A stretch of 64,000 bases of DNA from Aliivibrio sp. S4MY1 (GTDB lineage Bacteria > Pseudomonadota > Gammaproteobacteria > Enterobacterales > Vibrionaceae). The notes beneath the pieces are model-generated. The model saw nothing but the letters and a program-made list of their open reading frames with translations. It did no database searches and was not told the DNA's origin. The position numbers and the translations under genes were made by a program. The stretch spans positions 62,001-126,000 of the forward strand of contig NZ_JARACP010000010.1 in assembly GCF_028765545.1 (NCBI RefSeq), given 5' to 3'. Positions 9,624 to 19,668 of the stretch are shown here, in pieces (the stretch's first letter is position 1; every line of letters starts with the position of its first letter).

Positions 9624-10627
9624 TTAACCACCTCATTACTGGCAATTAATTCATGAGTAAAATGGCAACTTACCTGATGCAATAAACCCACTTCACTCAT
9701 GATTGGCACCTCAGTGTTACATATGTCTTGCTTGTATTTACAGCGTGTTGAAAATCGACAACCTGCTGGCATTTCATGTAATGAAGGAACGGTTCCCTGA
9801 ATGGTTTCAAGTTCTGTTTTTGGCTGCAAACTTAAACTCGGCATAGAAGACATCAGACCTTGCGTGTATGGGTGCTTTGGATTATCAAACAATTCAAAAA
9901 TACCCGCTTGTTCTGCCACTCGTCCTGCATACATCACGACAACTTCATCACAAATCTCAGCCACCACACCAAGATCATGAGTAATAAAAATAATCGACAT
10001 GCCCGTTTCATCTTGCAACTTTTTCATCAACTCTAAAATCTGAGCCTGAATGGTGACATCTAATGCAGTTGTTGGCTCATCACAAATTAAAATATCTGGC
10101 TCACACGCTAACGCAATAGCAATCATGACTCGCTGACGCATACCACCAGACAAATTATGAGGGTACTCATGAATCCGGGACTCAGGTGATGGGATGCCTA
10201 CTTTTTCTAGCATCTCTAAAGAATAGGAAAGGCGCTGCTTTTTACCTAAATCAGGACGGTGAAGTTCTAATACTTCGTTAATCTGCTTTCCTATGGTATG
10301 TACGGGGTTAAGTGCCGTCATTGGATCTTGGAAGATCATGGAGATACAATTACCACGCATTTCATATAATTTATCAGGACTTAGCTGAACCAAATCCGTC
10401 TCATTATATAAAATTAGCCCCCCGACTACATTGCCATACGGCTTAGGTAATAAACCCATAATAGACATTGCAGTGACACTTTTTCCACAGCCTGATTCAC
10501 CAACAATACCAATGGTTTTTCCTTTTGGTACTTGAAAGCTAACACCATCTAGCACTCTTACTGTGCCATCATCAGTTTGAAACTCAGTCACTAGATCTTC
10601 TACTGATAAAACAATCTTTCTATCCAT
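9620..10627 (-). CDS. peptide-type ABC transporter ATPase, OppD/DppD-like
   Basis: The ATPase has Walker [10 protein letters not shown], signature LSGGMRQR, Walker [14 protein letters not shown] and the C-terminal peptide-transporter domain with [15 protein letters not shown] place the start at 10627 ([13 protein letters not shown], 335 residues), but an ATG at 10633 and a GTG at 10639 are equally in frame. It is the fourth gene of the operon, between the binding protein and the OppF-like ATPase. Confidence 0.92.
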   Translation of the reverse strand: MDRKIVLSVEDLVTEFQTDDGTVRVLDGVSFQVPKGKTIGIVGESGCGKSVTAMSIMGLLPKPYGNVVGGLILYNETDLVQLSPDKLYEMRGNCISMIFQDPMTALNPVHTIGKQINEVLELHRPDLGKKQRLSYSLEMLEKVGIPSPESRIHEYPHNLSGGMRQRVMIAIALACEPDILICDEPTTALDVTIQAQILELMKKLQDETGMSIIFITHDLGVVAEICDEVVVMYAGRVAEQAGIFELFDNPKHPYTQGLMSSMPSLSLQPKTELETIQGTVPSLHEMPAGCRFSTRCKYKQDICNTEVPIMSEVGLLHQVSCHFTHELIASNEVVK

Positions 10628-10703
10628 ATGCATCTTCACTGTTTTTATTAGTATGTTGTCACTAGGAGATCCCTCTCCTAGCCTTTACGTTACTTAGTTA
10701 AAC

Positions 10704-12542
10704 TTATAGTTTGTAAGTGTCATCAATGATAACCACAGGCTCAAAGGTTTTTTCTGATTTCATTGCTGCTTTGGTTTCTTTCTTCGCTGCTTCATCAATC
10801 CAGAACGTGCTGAATGTTTGAGAAAATCCCCAACCATGGAATAAGTATCCAGTTTGTTTGGTTGCCATATTTTCAGGTAACTTCATCCAACGCCAATAAC
10901 CTGCACGTGCGTATGGCACCATATAACCCGGTACAATAACGTTAGCATCCGCAATCAGTTGTTGGATCTTACGAGAAAGTGCTCGTTTTTTCTCAATATC
11001 AAATTCATTTTTGAATGAGTCGATCAAACTATCTAGCTCTGGAGAGGTGAAATTAGTGAAATGGTTAGTTTGTGGTTTATTGGCATTATCTGAGTGGAAA
11101 TATTCCCAATAGGCAGGAATGTCGCCTGTGCCCATATTATGGAAAGAGATATCGTGTTTTTTCTCAAGAACGTACTTAAACATACTTGAGCCATCAATAA
11201 GATTCAGCTCAAGATCCAACCCTGCCAATTTTGCCTGCTCTTTTAATACCGCAACACGAGGTGTGAAAGATTGCTGAGAATAAGTGACGGCAAAGCTTAG
11301 GCGCTCCCCCTTATCATTAACACGAATACCATCAGAGCCGACCTTAGTGAATCCCGCTTGCTCAAAATATTCGATGGCTTTTTTAGCATCAAACTTAGGC
11401 GCTTTAATCTCTGTATTGTCATAACCAATATGACCAAATCCCATGCCATTTGGCTTACGAGAATAATCCCCACGAAGGACTTTCTCTATCATCATGTCAA
11501 AGTCGGTCGCATACATAATGCCTTTACGAACATTAATATCATCTAACATTGGTTTTGCCGTATTCAACCATAGTCCACCAGCTCCCACTGGCGCTTGGTT
11601 AAACACCCATGCTTTTTGTATGTACCCATTTTGATAGTTTTTGCCGGAAGATTTTTCATGCCAAAGATCAGGACGAACCAAATCAAACGAATCTAAATTG
11701 CCTTTTTCAAAATGCTTTAGCGCAATATCAGCATCGCGGATCACCTTGATATTAATTTTTTCTACGTTATAACGATGTTGGTTATACTTATTTTCATAAC
11801 CCCACCAATCTTCACCTACGTGTTTAAAGGTAATGTTTTTACCCTTTTTAATTTTATCAATATAGTAAGGTCCTGTGACAGGCTCTGGCTTGAAGTTGTA
11901 TTTACGAACAAATTTATCATCAATACCATCGTTGTTTTTATCAACCTTTGGCTTACCATAAAAGTGTTCTGGTCGAGGCATTAAGTTGGTGTACTCAATC
12001 AACTCATCACGGTTACGAGCTTTGGCTGAAACAATACCTACCGTATTTTTATCAAAGGTAATAATGTCTGCAATTTCATTGGTAAAAAAGTCGTTATACC
12101 AAGGAGCTACAATATCTGTTGAACGCATCAGTTTTAACATAAACTGATAATCATCCGCGGTGACAGGCTTACCATCACTCCATGTTGCCTTTGGGTTTAA
12201 CTTAAAATAAACGGTTTTATTATCATCACCAAATGCCCATGACTGAGCTAACCCTGGAAGCCACTCTCCAGTATTAGGGTGTTTAATTAATGGGGGGAGA
12301 TTTGCTTCTAAAATCCATGCTCTAAATGAACCGTTCGAATCTGGACCAACCGTTCGAAAAGTTTGTGGAAAACTTAACGTGTATGTTCGATATGAACCAC
12401 CAAAGGTTGCTTTTGAAGAGGCAAATGTAGGTGCGGTATCATTAGTTTGCCACTGTAAATTATCAGGTAGCTTGGCTGAAAATACATGAGAACTGAATAA
12501 CGCAGTGGTAGATAGTGCTAACATCGTGAGCTTTTTATTCAT
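10704..12542 (-). CDS. periplasmic peptide-binding protein of ABC transporter (SBP_bac_5 family)
   Basis: A 612-residue exported protein with a Sec signal peptide, probably cleaved after HVFSA near residue 23, and the long two-lobed SBP_bac_5 fold. Family landmarks include LAQSWAFGDDNKTVYFKL and ATWSDGKPVTADDYQF. Its size and the extended permease domain encoded upstream resemble the YejA type more than the ~540-residue OppA/DppA type. It is unusual in lying between the permease and ATPase genes. Sites of interest include an in-domain NNDGIDDKF segment reminiscent of a calcium loop. Likely ligands are oligopeptides or peptide-like molecules; this is family inference. Confidence 0.92.
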   Translation of the reverse strand: MNKKLTMLALSTTALFSSHVFSAKLPDNLQWQTNDTAPTFASSKATFGGSYRTYTLSFPQTFRTVGPDSNGSFRAWILEANLPPLIKHPNTGEWLPGLAQSWAFGDDNKTVYFKLNPKATWSDGKPVTADDYQFMLKLMRSTDIVAPWYNDFFTNEIADIITFDKNTVGIVSAKARNRDELIEYTNLMPRPEHFYGKPKVDKNNDGIDDKFVRKYNFKPEPVTGPYYIDKIKKGKNITFKHVGEDWWGYENKYNQHRYNVEKINIKVIRDADIALKHFEKGNLDSFDLVRPDLWHEKSSGKNYQNGYIQKAWVFNQAPVGAGGLWLNTAKPMLDDINVRKGIMYATDFDMMIEKVLRGDYSRKPNGMGFGHIGYDNTEIKAPKFDAKKAIEYFEQAGFTKVGSDGIRVNDKGERLSFAVTYSQQSFTPRVAVLKEQAKLAGLDLELNLIDGSSMFKYVLEKKHDISFHNMGTGDIPAYWEYFHSDNANKPQTNHFTNFTSPELDSLIDSFKNEFDIEKKRALSRKIQQLIADANVIVPGYMVPYARAGYWRWMKLPENMATKQTGYLFHGWGFSQTFSTFWIDEAAKKETKAAMKSEKTFEPVVIIDDTYKL

Positions 12543-12629
12543 AGTTATCGATTCCTTTCTTTTTATTATCTCTATTGTCGATATGGCCTAGGTTCCTGTT
12601 TTCCATCAACCTAGATTAATCATTACTAT

Positions 12630-13682
12630 TTAAACGTATCGAGTGTGTTTCTTTGGATCAAAGGCTTCACGGATCCCTTCTCCAATAAAAGTCACCATAA
12701 TTAATACCGTAACAATCGCAGTCACAACCGAGCTTGCTATCCATGGTGAATCTAAATTCGATTTTCCTTGCTGCAATAACTCTCCCCAACTTGGCGTTGG
12801 CGGCATTAAACCTAATCCTAAATAGTCCAAAGCAGTAAGCGCGGTGATATTTGCAACAATAGTAAATGGTGCCAAGGTCACAATCATTACCATGGTGTTT
12901 GGCAAAATATGATGAAACAAAATTCGACTATTGGATGCGCCTAAGGCTTTGGCTGCCATTACGTATTCACGAGCCTTTTCTTTATAGGTCATGGTTCGCA
13001 TGTACCATGTCATTCCCATCCAGCCAAACATGACATTGATTAAGGTAAACAACATAAAGCTAGGTTTCATAATTGATACCAATATCATGATGACATATAA
13101 GAAAGGCACCATAGACCAAATTTCAATAAAGCGTTGGAAAAACAGATCGAACTTGCCACCAAAGAACCCCATCGCACAACCAACAGATACGCCAATTGCG
13201 TAAGATATTGCCAAGGTAATTAAGGCGAATCCCATGGCAATTCGAAAGCCATAAACCAATCGCGACACAATATCTCGGCCAATCGTATCGGTGCCTAAAT
13301 AATGTTGTCCTTCAAGACTGGGCTCTGTAGGAGGAAAATCCCCTGAAAAATCTTGTTCATAAGGATTCCATGGAACAATAGGCATAATAACGAAATTGCC
13401 TTGCTCTTCTTGTTCAAACTTAACTTTCAACTCTCTGTAATTGGTTTCATGGACATAATCTAAACCAAAGGTCTCGCCCGATTTTACGTCACCATAGGTT
13501 GGAAAATGCCACTCTCCTTGATAGCTAACCAATAATGCTCTGCTGTTAACGAACACTTCCGCAAAGATAGAAAGTACCAGTAATAAAGACAAAATAAGAA
13601 ATGACCAATAACCACGCTTTATCGCTTTAAAACGTTGAACCTTCTTTTGCGTCAGTGGACTTAAATTTAATATCGACGTCAT
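12630..13682 (-). CDS. ABC transporter permease, YejE/OppC-like
   Basis: The 350-residue inner-membrane protein has an N-terminal membrane segment, then a roughly 100-residue periplasmic insert (from about residue 47, with WHFPTYGDVKSGETFG) characteristic of YejE rather than OppC. The permease core includes LGTDTIGRDIVSRL and the EAA loop AAKALGASNSRILFHHILPN that docks the ATPase. It starts two bases after the stop of the partner permease, so the pair is translationally coupled. Confidence 0.92.
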   Translation of the reverse strand: MTSILNLSPLTQKKVQRFKAIKRGYWSFLILSLLLVLSIFAEVFVNSRALLVSYQGEWHFPTYGDVKSGETFGLDYVHETNYRELKVKFEQEEQGNFVIMPIVPWNPYEQDFSGDFPPTEPSLEGQHYLGTDTIGRDIVSRLVYGFRIAMGFALITLAISYAIGVSVGCAMGFFGGKFDLFFQRFIEIWSMVPFLYVIMILVSIMKPSFMLFTLINVMFGWMGMTWYMRTMTYKEKAREYVMAAKALGASNSRILFHHILPNTMVMIVTLAPFTIVANITALTALDYLGLGLMPPTPSWGELLQQGKSNLDSPWIASSVVTAIVTVLIMVTFIGEGIREAFDPKKHTRYV

Positions 13683-13684
13683 AA

Positions 13685-14713
13685 TTAAGCTCCAAACTTC
13701 ACGCGTGGGTCAACCACAGCAACACACACATCAGATAAAATATTGCCTAGCATCAACATCATGGCGTTAATGGCAAACAACCCCATAACGACTGGGTAAT
13801 CTCGCTCCATAATCGCTTCGTAACCTAGCAAGCCAATACCATCAATATTGAAAATAACCTCGATGAGGAATGAACCCGTCATAAAAAACATCAGTGAATT
13901 ACCAAAGTGACTCGCAACAGGGATCAAACTATTACGTAAGGCGTGTTTACGAACGGCTTTTCTAAATGGCAACCCTTTAGCAATAGCAGTACGAACATAA
14001 TCTGCCGCTAAGTTTTCCATTAAGTTATTCTTCATCGTCATCGTAAGTAGAGCAAAATCACCGATGAGATAACAAAATAGAGGCAGCACCGCATGCCACA
14101 TAATATCTTTTATTTGTTCAAAAGCGCCGAAATCATCAAAGTCATCACCCACGAAGCCCCCCATTGGAAACCATTCTAGTTGATAGCTAAATAAACTAAT
14201 TAAGAACACACCAATGACGTAGCCCGGTAAAGCAAAGCCAACAAAAATAGCAATGGAAGACGTAGAATCAAGAATGGAACCGTGCTTTAACGCTTTTAAA
14301 TAACCGAGTGGAATGGAAATAAGATAACTGAGTAGAAAGGTCATTCCTCCATAAAAGAGGGAAACGGGTAATCGCTCTGCAATCATATCCCATACAGGTT
14401 CGTAGTAACGAGTCGATTCACCAAGATCAAGCACCACTAATTTTGTTAACCAATCATAATACGCTTCGAAAACCGGCTTATCTAAACCATAAAACGCATT
14501 AAGTTCAGCGATTTGATCTTCTGATAAAGCATTATTTCCATCAGTTACACTGCTCGTTCCACCCGTTTCAGCGCTTCCCTGCATCTGTAAACTCAAAAGC
14601 ATACGCTCTACAGGGCCACCGGGAACAAAACGCGTTAGCGCAAAGATAAGTAAGGTAATACCAATAAAGGTTGGGACAACCAATAAAAGTCGTCTAAATA
14701 GGTAAGATATCAT
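13685..14713 (-). CDS. ABC transporter permease, YejB/OppB-like
   Basis: The 342-residue membrane protein is the first gene of the operon. It begins MISYLFRRLLLVVPTFIGIT, a typical OppB/YejB N-terminus, and has the conserved EAA loop with RTAIAKGLPFRKAVRKHALR. It has about six membrane spans. A roughly 260-base leader separates it from the upstream 55-codon ORF and contains a perfect dyad at 14885-14909. Confidence 0.93.
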   Translation of the reverse strand: MISYLFRRLLLVVPTFIGITLLIFALTRFVPGGPVERMLLSLQMQGSAETGGTSSVTDGNNALSEDQIAELNAFYGLDKPVFEAYYDWLTKLVVLDLGESTRYYEPVWDMIAERLPVSLFYGGMTFLLSYLISIPLGYLKALKHGSILDSTSSIAIFVGFALPGYVIGVFLISLFSYQLEWFPMGGFVGDDFDDFGAFEQIKDIMWHAVLPLFCYLIGDFALLTMTMKNNLMENLAADYVRTAIAKGLPFRKAVRKHALRNSLIPVASHFGNSLMFFMTGSFLIEVIFNIDGIGLLGYEAIMERDYPVVMGLFAINAMMLMLGNILSDVCVAVVDPRVKFGA

Positions 14714-14884
14714 CCGTGACTATTGCTCCAAATCCAATCTGCAGACTCCGCTGCATTTATTTTTTATAATAGTTTTATTAACTTAGCTCAATAGTATACC
14801 AACTACAATCCGACCTATTGAGAGTGTAAGCGAGTTAACAGTTTGCAGAATAGTGAAAGGATTAGAAAGAGAAAGACAAGAATT

Positions 14885-14909
14885 TGACACTTTTGTTAAG
14901 AAAGTGTCA
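14885..14909. repeat. perfect inverted repeat upstream of the peptide-transporter operon
   Basis: TGACACTTT and AAAGTGTCA flank a 7-base spacer, with 9-base perfect arms. No T tract follows on the minus strand, so it is more like an operator or an RNA hairpin than a terminator. It lies about 170 bases upstream of the first permease gene. Confidence 0.55.
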
Positions 14910-14972
14910 CAAAATAAACCTCTTTGGATTAGATTATCTACTAAATAGAAGAGAAATATTAAAGCAAGCAAA

Positions 14973-15140
14973 TTACTGAAAAGGGATCTCACTCAAATGA
15001 GAAAGGATTTCTTGTTGTTGTTCATCCGTTAATAAATCCCATGTATTCACAGTCTCATCTACGGGCGTTTTTTGATGACATAGTGCCTTTGGCTGATCAT
15101 TACCTAAAAGCAGATTTGAACTTTTATCAACGTTATTCAT
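14973..15140 (-). CDS. small hypothetical protein, 55 residues
   Basis: A short ORF below usual length cut-offs. It begins MNNVDKSSNLLLGNDQ and ends EILSHLSEIPFQ; the C-terminal half (TWDLLTDEQQQEILSHLSE) looks like an amphipathic helix. A strong Shine-Dalgarno AAGGTGG lies 6 bases upstream of the ATG at 15140, which is the main reason for calling it real. It is not recognisably related to a named family and has no signal peptide or membrane segment. It may be co-transcribed with the transporter operon downstream, although a perfect dyad lies between. A 69-codon ORF overlapping its end (14783-14992) has no such support. Confidence 0.6.
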   Translation of the reverse strand: MNNVDKSSNLLLGNDQPKALCHQKTPVDETVNTWDLLTDEQQQEILSHLSEIPFQ

Positions 15141-15293
15141 AACAACCACCTTAGTTTACAACTCTACTCATTGAGTTATTTAAAATCCATTTACATAATT
15201 AACTTTAAGTAAATTTCTATAATAAAGATACACCCTTTAGCTCTTAAAAGTAAGACAGAAAGAAAAAGCTATTTTAAAACAAAGTAATAACAT

Positions 15294-15326
15294 AAAAAAA
15301 CGCCTACAGACTTCTCCATAGGCGCT
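15294..15326 (-). terminator. intrinsic terminator of gmhB
   Basis: AGCGCCTA / TAGGCGT read leftward with a 12-base loop, followed by seven T on the minus strand, about 45 bases after the gmhB stop. Confidence 0.85.
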
Positions 15327-15368
15327 TAATTACATTCTATTTTCTGATTAACTTAGATAAAAAAACAC

Positions 15369-15920
15369 CTAAGCAAAAAGGAACTTAGGTACATCAGCAA
15401 TGCTATCAAGAACTGTTGTTGCTAACGCTTCACCCTCTTCTGTTACTGGCTTACCTGTGCGAACAAGAATGCGAGTACCAACACCAGCCGCTTGTGCTGC
15501 CATCATGTCTTCTTTCTTATCGCCGATCATAACCGAGTTTTCCATATCGATGTCTAAGAAACTCTGTGCTGAGTTAAACATCCCTGGATTTGGTTTACGA
15601 CAATCACACTCTTCTTTGTATTTTTCTACCGTTGCTTCTGGGTGGTGCGGGCAATAATAGATACCATCAAAATCAATGCCGTTATCGGCAAAGTTCCAAT
15701 CCATCCATTCAGTTAGGATTTCAAATTGCTCTTCAGTAAACATACCACGAGCAATTCCCGATTGGTTTGTTACTAATACAAGTAGGTAACCCATGTCTTT
15801 GCATTTTTTAACGGCATCAAATACACCATCAATATATTCAAAGTCATCACGCTTATGAACATAGCCACGATCAACGTTAATTACGCCATCTCTATCAATA
15901 AATACCGCTGGTTTGGACAA
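15369..15920 (-). CDS. gmhB: D-glycero-beta-D-manno-heptose-1,7-bisphosphate 7-phosphatase
   Basis: The 183-residue HAD-family phosphatase of ADP-heptose synthesis makes heptose 1-phosphate for the LPS inner core. The nucleophile and acid pair is D9 and D11 in FIDRDGVIN; motif II is [12 protein letters not shown]. The zinc-binding loop has C90, H92, C105 and C107 (CPHHPE ... CDCRKPN), and motif IV is [12 protein letters not shown]. Length matches the family. It is divergent from metNIQ across a 256-base gap that carries the MetJ boxes. Confidence 0.96.
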   Translation of the reverse strand: MSKPAVFIDRDGVINVDRGYVHKRDDFEYIDGVFDAVKKCKDMGYLLVLVTNQSGIARGMFTEEQFEILTEWMDWNFADNGIDFDGIYYCPHHPEATVEKYKEECDCRKPNPGMFNSAQSFLDIDMENSVMIGDKKEDMMAAQAAGVGTRILVRTGKPVTEEGEALATTVLDSIADVPKFLFA

Positions 15921-15996
15921 GGTGAAACCCTCTATATAGTCAAATCGGTTAATGAAAAAATTATCGCACGCTTTTGCTTTCTTAGCATCAAAATTT

Positions 15997-16020
15997 ATAC
16001 GTTTAGCCGTCTAGACGTAA
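15997..16020. promoter_or_regulatory. three tandem MetJ boxes upstream of metNIQ
   Basis: Three contiguous 8-base units, ATACGTTT, AGCCGTCT and AGACGTAA, each resemble the MetJ consensus AGACGTCT (6, 7 and 6 of 8 matches). MetJ with S-adenosylmethionine binds tandem met boxes cooperatively. The array lies about 157 bases upstream of metN, as expected for repression of methionine uptake. Confidence 0.85.
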
Positions 16021-16176
16021 AAATACCTATTGACTTAAATCAATATCCGAAATAGCATCAGTAAGATATAAAAAATGAGAGATCGCTCAGATTTTTTAAC
16101 CTTGGTTATCTTTCTATTTACACTGGCTTTCTATTTACATTAGCTCCCTATTTAAAAATGCAGTTCAAGGCGAATC

Positions 16177-17211
16177 ATGATTGAAATAAACCGCGTTAAT
16201 AAGGTGTTTTATCAAGGTGCAAAGGAAATTAATGCCCTTAAAGATATTAACCTACATATTGCCCAAGGCACCATCTTTGGTGTAATTGGCTCATCAGGTG
16301 CAGGGAAAAGTACGCTGATACGCTGTGTAAACATGTTAGAGAAGCCAACAAATGGTGAAGTGATTGTTGATGGTGTTGATTTAACAAAACTCTCTTCAAG
16401 CGAGTTAAGCAAAGCACGCCGCAATATCGGAATGATTTTCCAACACTTTAACCTTCTTGCTTCACGAACTGTATTTGAAAACGTAGCTCTACCATTAGAG
16501 TTAGCGGGAAAATCAAAACAAGAGATTAAGAAAAAAGTCACTGAACTATTAGATTTGGTTGGCTTGGAAGATAAGCACCACACTTATCCTGCAAATCTTA
16601 GTGGTGGTCAAAAGCAACGTGTTGCTATCGCTCGTGCGCTTTCAACAGTTCCAAAAGTACTGCTTTGTGATGAAGCAACCAGTGCGCTTGATCCTGCAAC
16701 AACAAAGTCAATTCTAGAGCTAATCAAAGATCTAAATCGAAAATTAAATATTACTATCCTAATCATTACCCATGAAATGGAAGTCGTAAAAAACATCTGT
16801 CATGAAGTGGCGATTATCGGTGGCGGTGAGTTGGTTGAAAAAGGCATTGTGAGCGATATTTTTGCTCATCCTAAAACCAAACTTGCACAAGAGTTTATTC
16901 GTGCAACATTAGATTTATCAATTCCTGATGATTTCAAATCTCGTCTACAAGAAACCTATGTAGAAGGCAGTTACCCTCTTATTCGTTTGGAATTTACTGG
17001 TGCCAGTGTTGACGCCCCTGTCATTAGCCAGATCTCTCGTGAATTTGACATTGATATCAGTATCTTAAATGCAGATATCGATTATGCTGGCGGCGTTAAA
17101 TTTGGCCTTATGCTAGCCGAGTTTTTTGGCAACCAAGAATCAACAGCGCAAGCAATTACATTCTTACGCAATCATCACGTAAAAGTAGAGGTATTAGGTT
17201 ATGTCATTTGA
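16177..17211 (+). CDS. metN: methionine ABC transporter ATP-binding protein
   Basis: The 344-residue ATPase has Walker [10 protein letters not shown] (residues 38-46), signature LSGGQKQR, Walker [14 protein letters not shown] and a switch histidine in IITHEME. A C-terminal regulatory NIL/ACT-like domain occupies about residues 265-344. Methionine binding to that domain causes trans-inhibition in E. coli. AAGGCG precedes the ATG. It overlaps metI by 11 bases in a metN-metI-metQ operon behind MetJ boxes. Confidence 0.97.
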   Translation: MIEINRVNKVFYQGAKEINALKDINLHIAQGTIFGVIGSSGAGKSTLIRCVNMLEKPTNGEVIVDGVDLTKLSSSELSKARRNIGMIFQHFNLLASRTVFENVALPLELAGKSKQEIKKKVTELLDLVGLEDKHHTYPANLSGGQKQRVAIARALSTVPKVLLCDEATSALDPATTKSILELIKDLNRKLNITILIITHEMEVVKNICHEVAIIGGGELVEKGIVSDIFAHPKTKLAQEFIRATLDLSIPDDFKSRLQETYVEGSYPLIRLEFTGASVDAPVISQISREFDIDISILNADIDYAGGVKFGLMLAEFFGNQESTAQAITFLRNHHVKVEVLGYVI

Positions 17212-17878
17212 TGTGATTTCTGCATGGCTTGATTTAAACAGCAAGCTGTTATTAAACGCAACAGGCGAAACCCTTTATATGGTTGCGGTTGCTGGTATTG
17301 TTGGTTTTGCTATTGGTATCCCTCTTGGTGTTGTTTTACACATCACGAAAAAAGGCGGACTAATGGAGAACACGGCGTTTAACAGCGTACTTGGTGCGAT
17401 AGTAAACGTGGGGCGTTCGGTGCCTTTCTTGGTATTAATGGTTGCGATTATTCCAGTAACAAAACTGATTGTAGGTAGCTTTATTGGTACCACTGCTGCG
17501 ATTGTCCCATTAACCATTGGTGCCATTCCATTTGTGGCTCGTTTAATCGAAGGTGCATTAATCGAAGTACCAAGTGGTCTGGTTGAAGCAGCACAGTCTA
17601 TGGGCGCAACTCCACTGCAAATTATTACGAAAGTACTGCTTCCTGAAGCACTACCAACTATTTTAAACTCAGTAACTATCACACTAGTAACGCTAGTTAG
17701 CTACTCTGCAATGGCAGGTACGGTTGGCGGCGGTGGCTTAGGTGATGTTGCTATTCGATATGGTTTCCACCGTTATGATTTAACCATCATGGCTGTGACC
17801 GTTGTTATGCTGATTGTTTTGGTTCAAATCATTCAATCTGTTGGTGATTCTTTAGTTAAAAAAGTCGATCACCGTTAA
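17201..17878 (+). CDS. metI: methionine ABC transporter permease
   Basis: The 225-residue inner-membrane permease has five predicted membrane segments. The coupling loop contains [20 protein letters not shown], which contacts MetN, and [13 protein letters not shown] is a strongly conserved MetI segment. The start lies inside the end of metN, indicating translational coupling. It imports D- and L-methionine with MetN and MetQ. Confidence 0.97.
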   Translation: MSFDVISAWLDLNSKLLLNATGETLYMVAVAGIVGFAIGIPLGVVLHITKKGGLMENTAFNSVLGAIVNVGRSVPFLVLMVAIIPVTKLIVGSFIGTTAAIVPLTIGAIPFVARLIEGALIEVPSGLVEAAQSMGATPLQIITKVLLPEALPTILNSVTITLVTLVSYSAMAGTVGGGGLGDVAIRYGFHRYDLTIMAVTVVMLIVLVQIIQSVGDSLVKKVDHR

Positions 17879-17916
17879 TTTTATTTAATATGGAATTCAT
17901 TTTTAAGGAGTAAATA

Positions 17917-18726
17917 ATGAAATTGAATCTAAAAAAACTGGCAGCAGTTGCTGGCCTAGCATCAACACTTATCCTTACGGGTTGTGGACAAGAAGAAGCA
18001 AAAACAAACTCAATTAAAGTGGGTGTAATGGCGGGTGCTGAAGCGCAAGTTGCTGAGGTTGCAGCTAAAGTGGCAAAAGAGCAATATGGTCTTGATGTTG
18101 AATTAGTAACTTTTACCGATTACGTAACACCAAACGCAGCATTGGATGATGGTTCTATTGACCTAAATGCATTCCAACATAAACCATACCTAGATCAACA
18201 AGTGACCGATCGTGGTTACAAAATTGAAATTGCAGGTAACTCTTTTGTATACCCAATTGCTGGTTACTCTAAGCAAGTAACTTCGGTTGACCAAATTGAA
18301 GATGGTGCACGTATTGCGGTACCAAACGATCCAACTAACCTTGGTCGTTCTTTACTTCTTCTTCAAGAACAAGGGCTAATCACATTACGTGATGGTTCTG
18401 GTCTTGCTGCAACGATTCGTGATATTACGACTAACCCTAAAAACATCACTATTGTTGAGTTGGATGCAGCACAGCTTCCTCGCTCTCTTGATGATGTAGC
18501 ACTGTCTGTAATCAACACAACTTACGCAAGTAGCCTAAACCTTACACCAGAGAAAGATGGCATCTTTGTTGAAGATAAAGACTCTCCGTATGTAAACCTA
18601 ATTGTTGGTCGTACTGACAACGTAAACACTGAAAACGTAAAAACATTTGTTAAAGCGTACCAATCAGAAGAAGTTTACCAAGCAGCACTTAAAACATTTA
18701 AAGGTGGCGTAGTTAAAGGTTGGTAA
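17917..18726 (+). CDS. metQ: methionine-binding lipoprotein
   Basis: The 269-residue substrate-binding protein of the NlpA/MetQ family has lipobox LTGC with the lipid cysteine at residue 23. Typical MetQ segments are VGVMAGAEAQVAEVAA, DLNAFQHKPYLDQ and IAVPNDPTNLGRSL. TAAGGAG lies just upstream of the ATG. It completes the metNIQ operon and is followed by a strong terminator. Confidence 0.97.
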   Translation: MKLNLKKLAAVAGLASTLILTGCGQEEAKTNSIKVGVMAGAEAQVAEVAAKVAKEQYGLDVELVTFTDYVTPNAALDDGSIDLNAFQHKPYLDQQVTDRGYKIEIAGNSFVYPIAGYSKQVTSVDQIEDGARIAVPNDPTNLGRSLLLLQEQGLITLRDGSGLAATIRDITTNPKNITIVELDAAQLPRSLDDVALSVINTTYASSLNLTPEKDGIFVEDKDSPYVNLIVGRTDNVNTENVKTFVKAYQSEEVYQAALKTFKGGVVKGW

Positions 18727-18753
18727 TCCTCTTCTTTTAACAAACTAACCTAC

Positions 18754-18786
18754 AAAAGGTTGACGTGAGAGCGTCAACCTTTTTTA
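18754..18786 (+). terminator. intrinsic terminator of metNIQ
   Basis: AAAGGTTGACG / CGTCAACCTTT around a 6-base loop followed by T residues, about 28 bases past the metQ stop. Confidence 0.92.
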
Positions 18787-18821
18787 ATATCTAAAGATTA
18801 TTATTCATAAAGAATACTTCA

Positions 18822-19520
18822 ATGACTTATCACATCGATCCTGTTGGTTTTATCCAATCGCCTTACAAAGAAAAGTTTGCGGTTCCTCGCCAACCTCGCT
18901 TAGCACCTAGTGCCACATCTCGCCTAAAATTGGTGGGGGATGCTAACTCACCTGAATCCGTGCGTGCTATTGAGCAGTTCTCTCATTTATGGCTTCTTTT
19001 CTTATTTGACCAAAACTTAGAGGCGGGATGGAGACCCACGGTTCGTCCACCACGTTTGGGTGGCAACGAGCGTATTGGTGTATTTTCTTCGCGTGCGACC
19101 TTTCGTCCCAATGGTATTGGTATGTCTGCGGTCGAATTAAAAGGCGTGGTTCAAGAAGGCAATCAAACCTATTTAGAATTGGGCAGCGTTGATTTGGTGG
19201 ATAACACGCCAATCATAGACATCAAACCTTACATCCCCTATTCCGATTCTATTCCTGATGCACTCGGTGGTTTTGCAGAGAAAGAACCTGACGTTCTTGA
19301 TGTGTATTTATCGATAGAGGCACAAAAATCACTAAGTTCTCACCCACAAAGAAAAGAGATAGAGGCGGTAATAAAAGAGGTTCTTAGACAAGATCCACGA
19401 CCAGCTTATAAGAAAGGGAAAGCTGATAACAAAGAATATGCGGTAAATTTGTTTGATTTGAACGTAAAATTTACTGTAGATAGCAATTCGATCACGGTAA
19501 CTGCAATTGATCGCTTTTGA
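18822..19520 (+). CDS. trmO: tRNA (N6-threonylcarbamoyladenosine(37)-N6)-methyltransferase TrmO
   Basis: The 232-residue TsaA/VirR-like beta-barrel protein methylates t6A37 to m6t6A in tRNA-Thr(GGU) using SAM. Family motifs are present: IGFIQSP-type start (VGFIQSPYKEKFAVPRQP), RPPRLGGNERIGVFSSRATFRPNGIGMS, and DLVDNTPIIDIKPYIPYSD. Length matches E. coli TrmO (YaeB). In E. coli yaeB also neighbours proS, and the same order appears here, so the neighbourhood is conserved. Confidence 0.95.
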   Translation: MTYHIDPVGFIQSPYKEKFAVPRQPRLAPSATSRLKLVGDANSPESVRAIEQFSHLWLLFLFDQNLEAGWRPTVRPPRLGGNERIGVFSSRATFRPNGIGMSAVELKGVVQEGNQTYLELGSVDLVDNTPIIDIKPYIPYSDSIPDALGGFAEKEPDVLDVYLSIEAQKSLSSHPQRKEIEAVIKEVLRQDPRPAYKKGKADNKEYAVNLFDLNVKFTVDSNSITVTAIDRF

Positions 19521-19668
19521 GATCGCTTTTAGGCTGATATCATAGAAAGCTTAATTTTAGATTGATCCTGTTCTCATTAAAGAACATACCATAACTAAGA
19601 TTGAACTCTCGATTTAACTGTTTAAGTCGAGCTATTCCAATATTCATAACTAACAAATGGATGAAAAC

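Noticed and set aside
14783..14992. 69-codon minus-strand ORF upstream of the peptide transporter
   Set aside because: No ribosome-binding site, overlaps the better-supported 55-codon ORF, and spans the dyad at 14885-14909; probably chance in AT-rich DNA.
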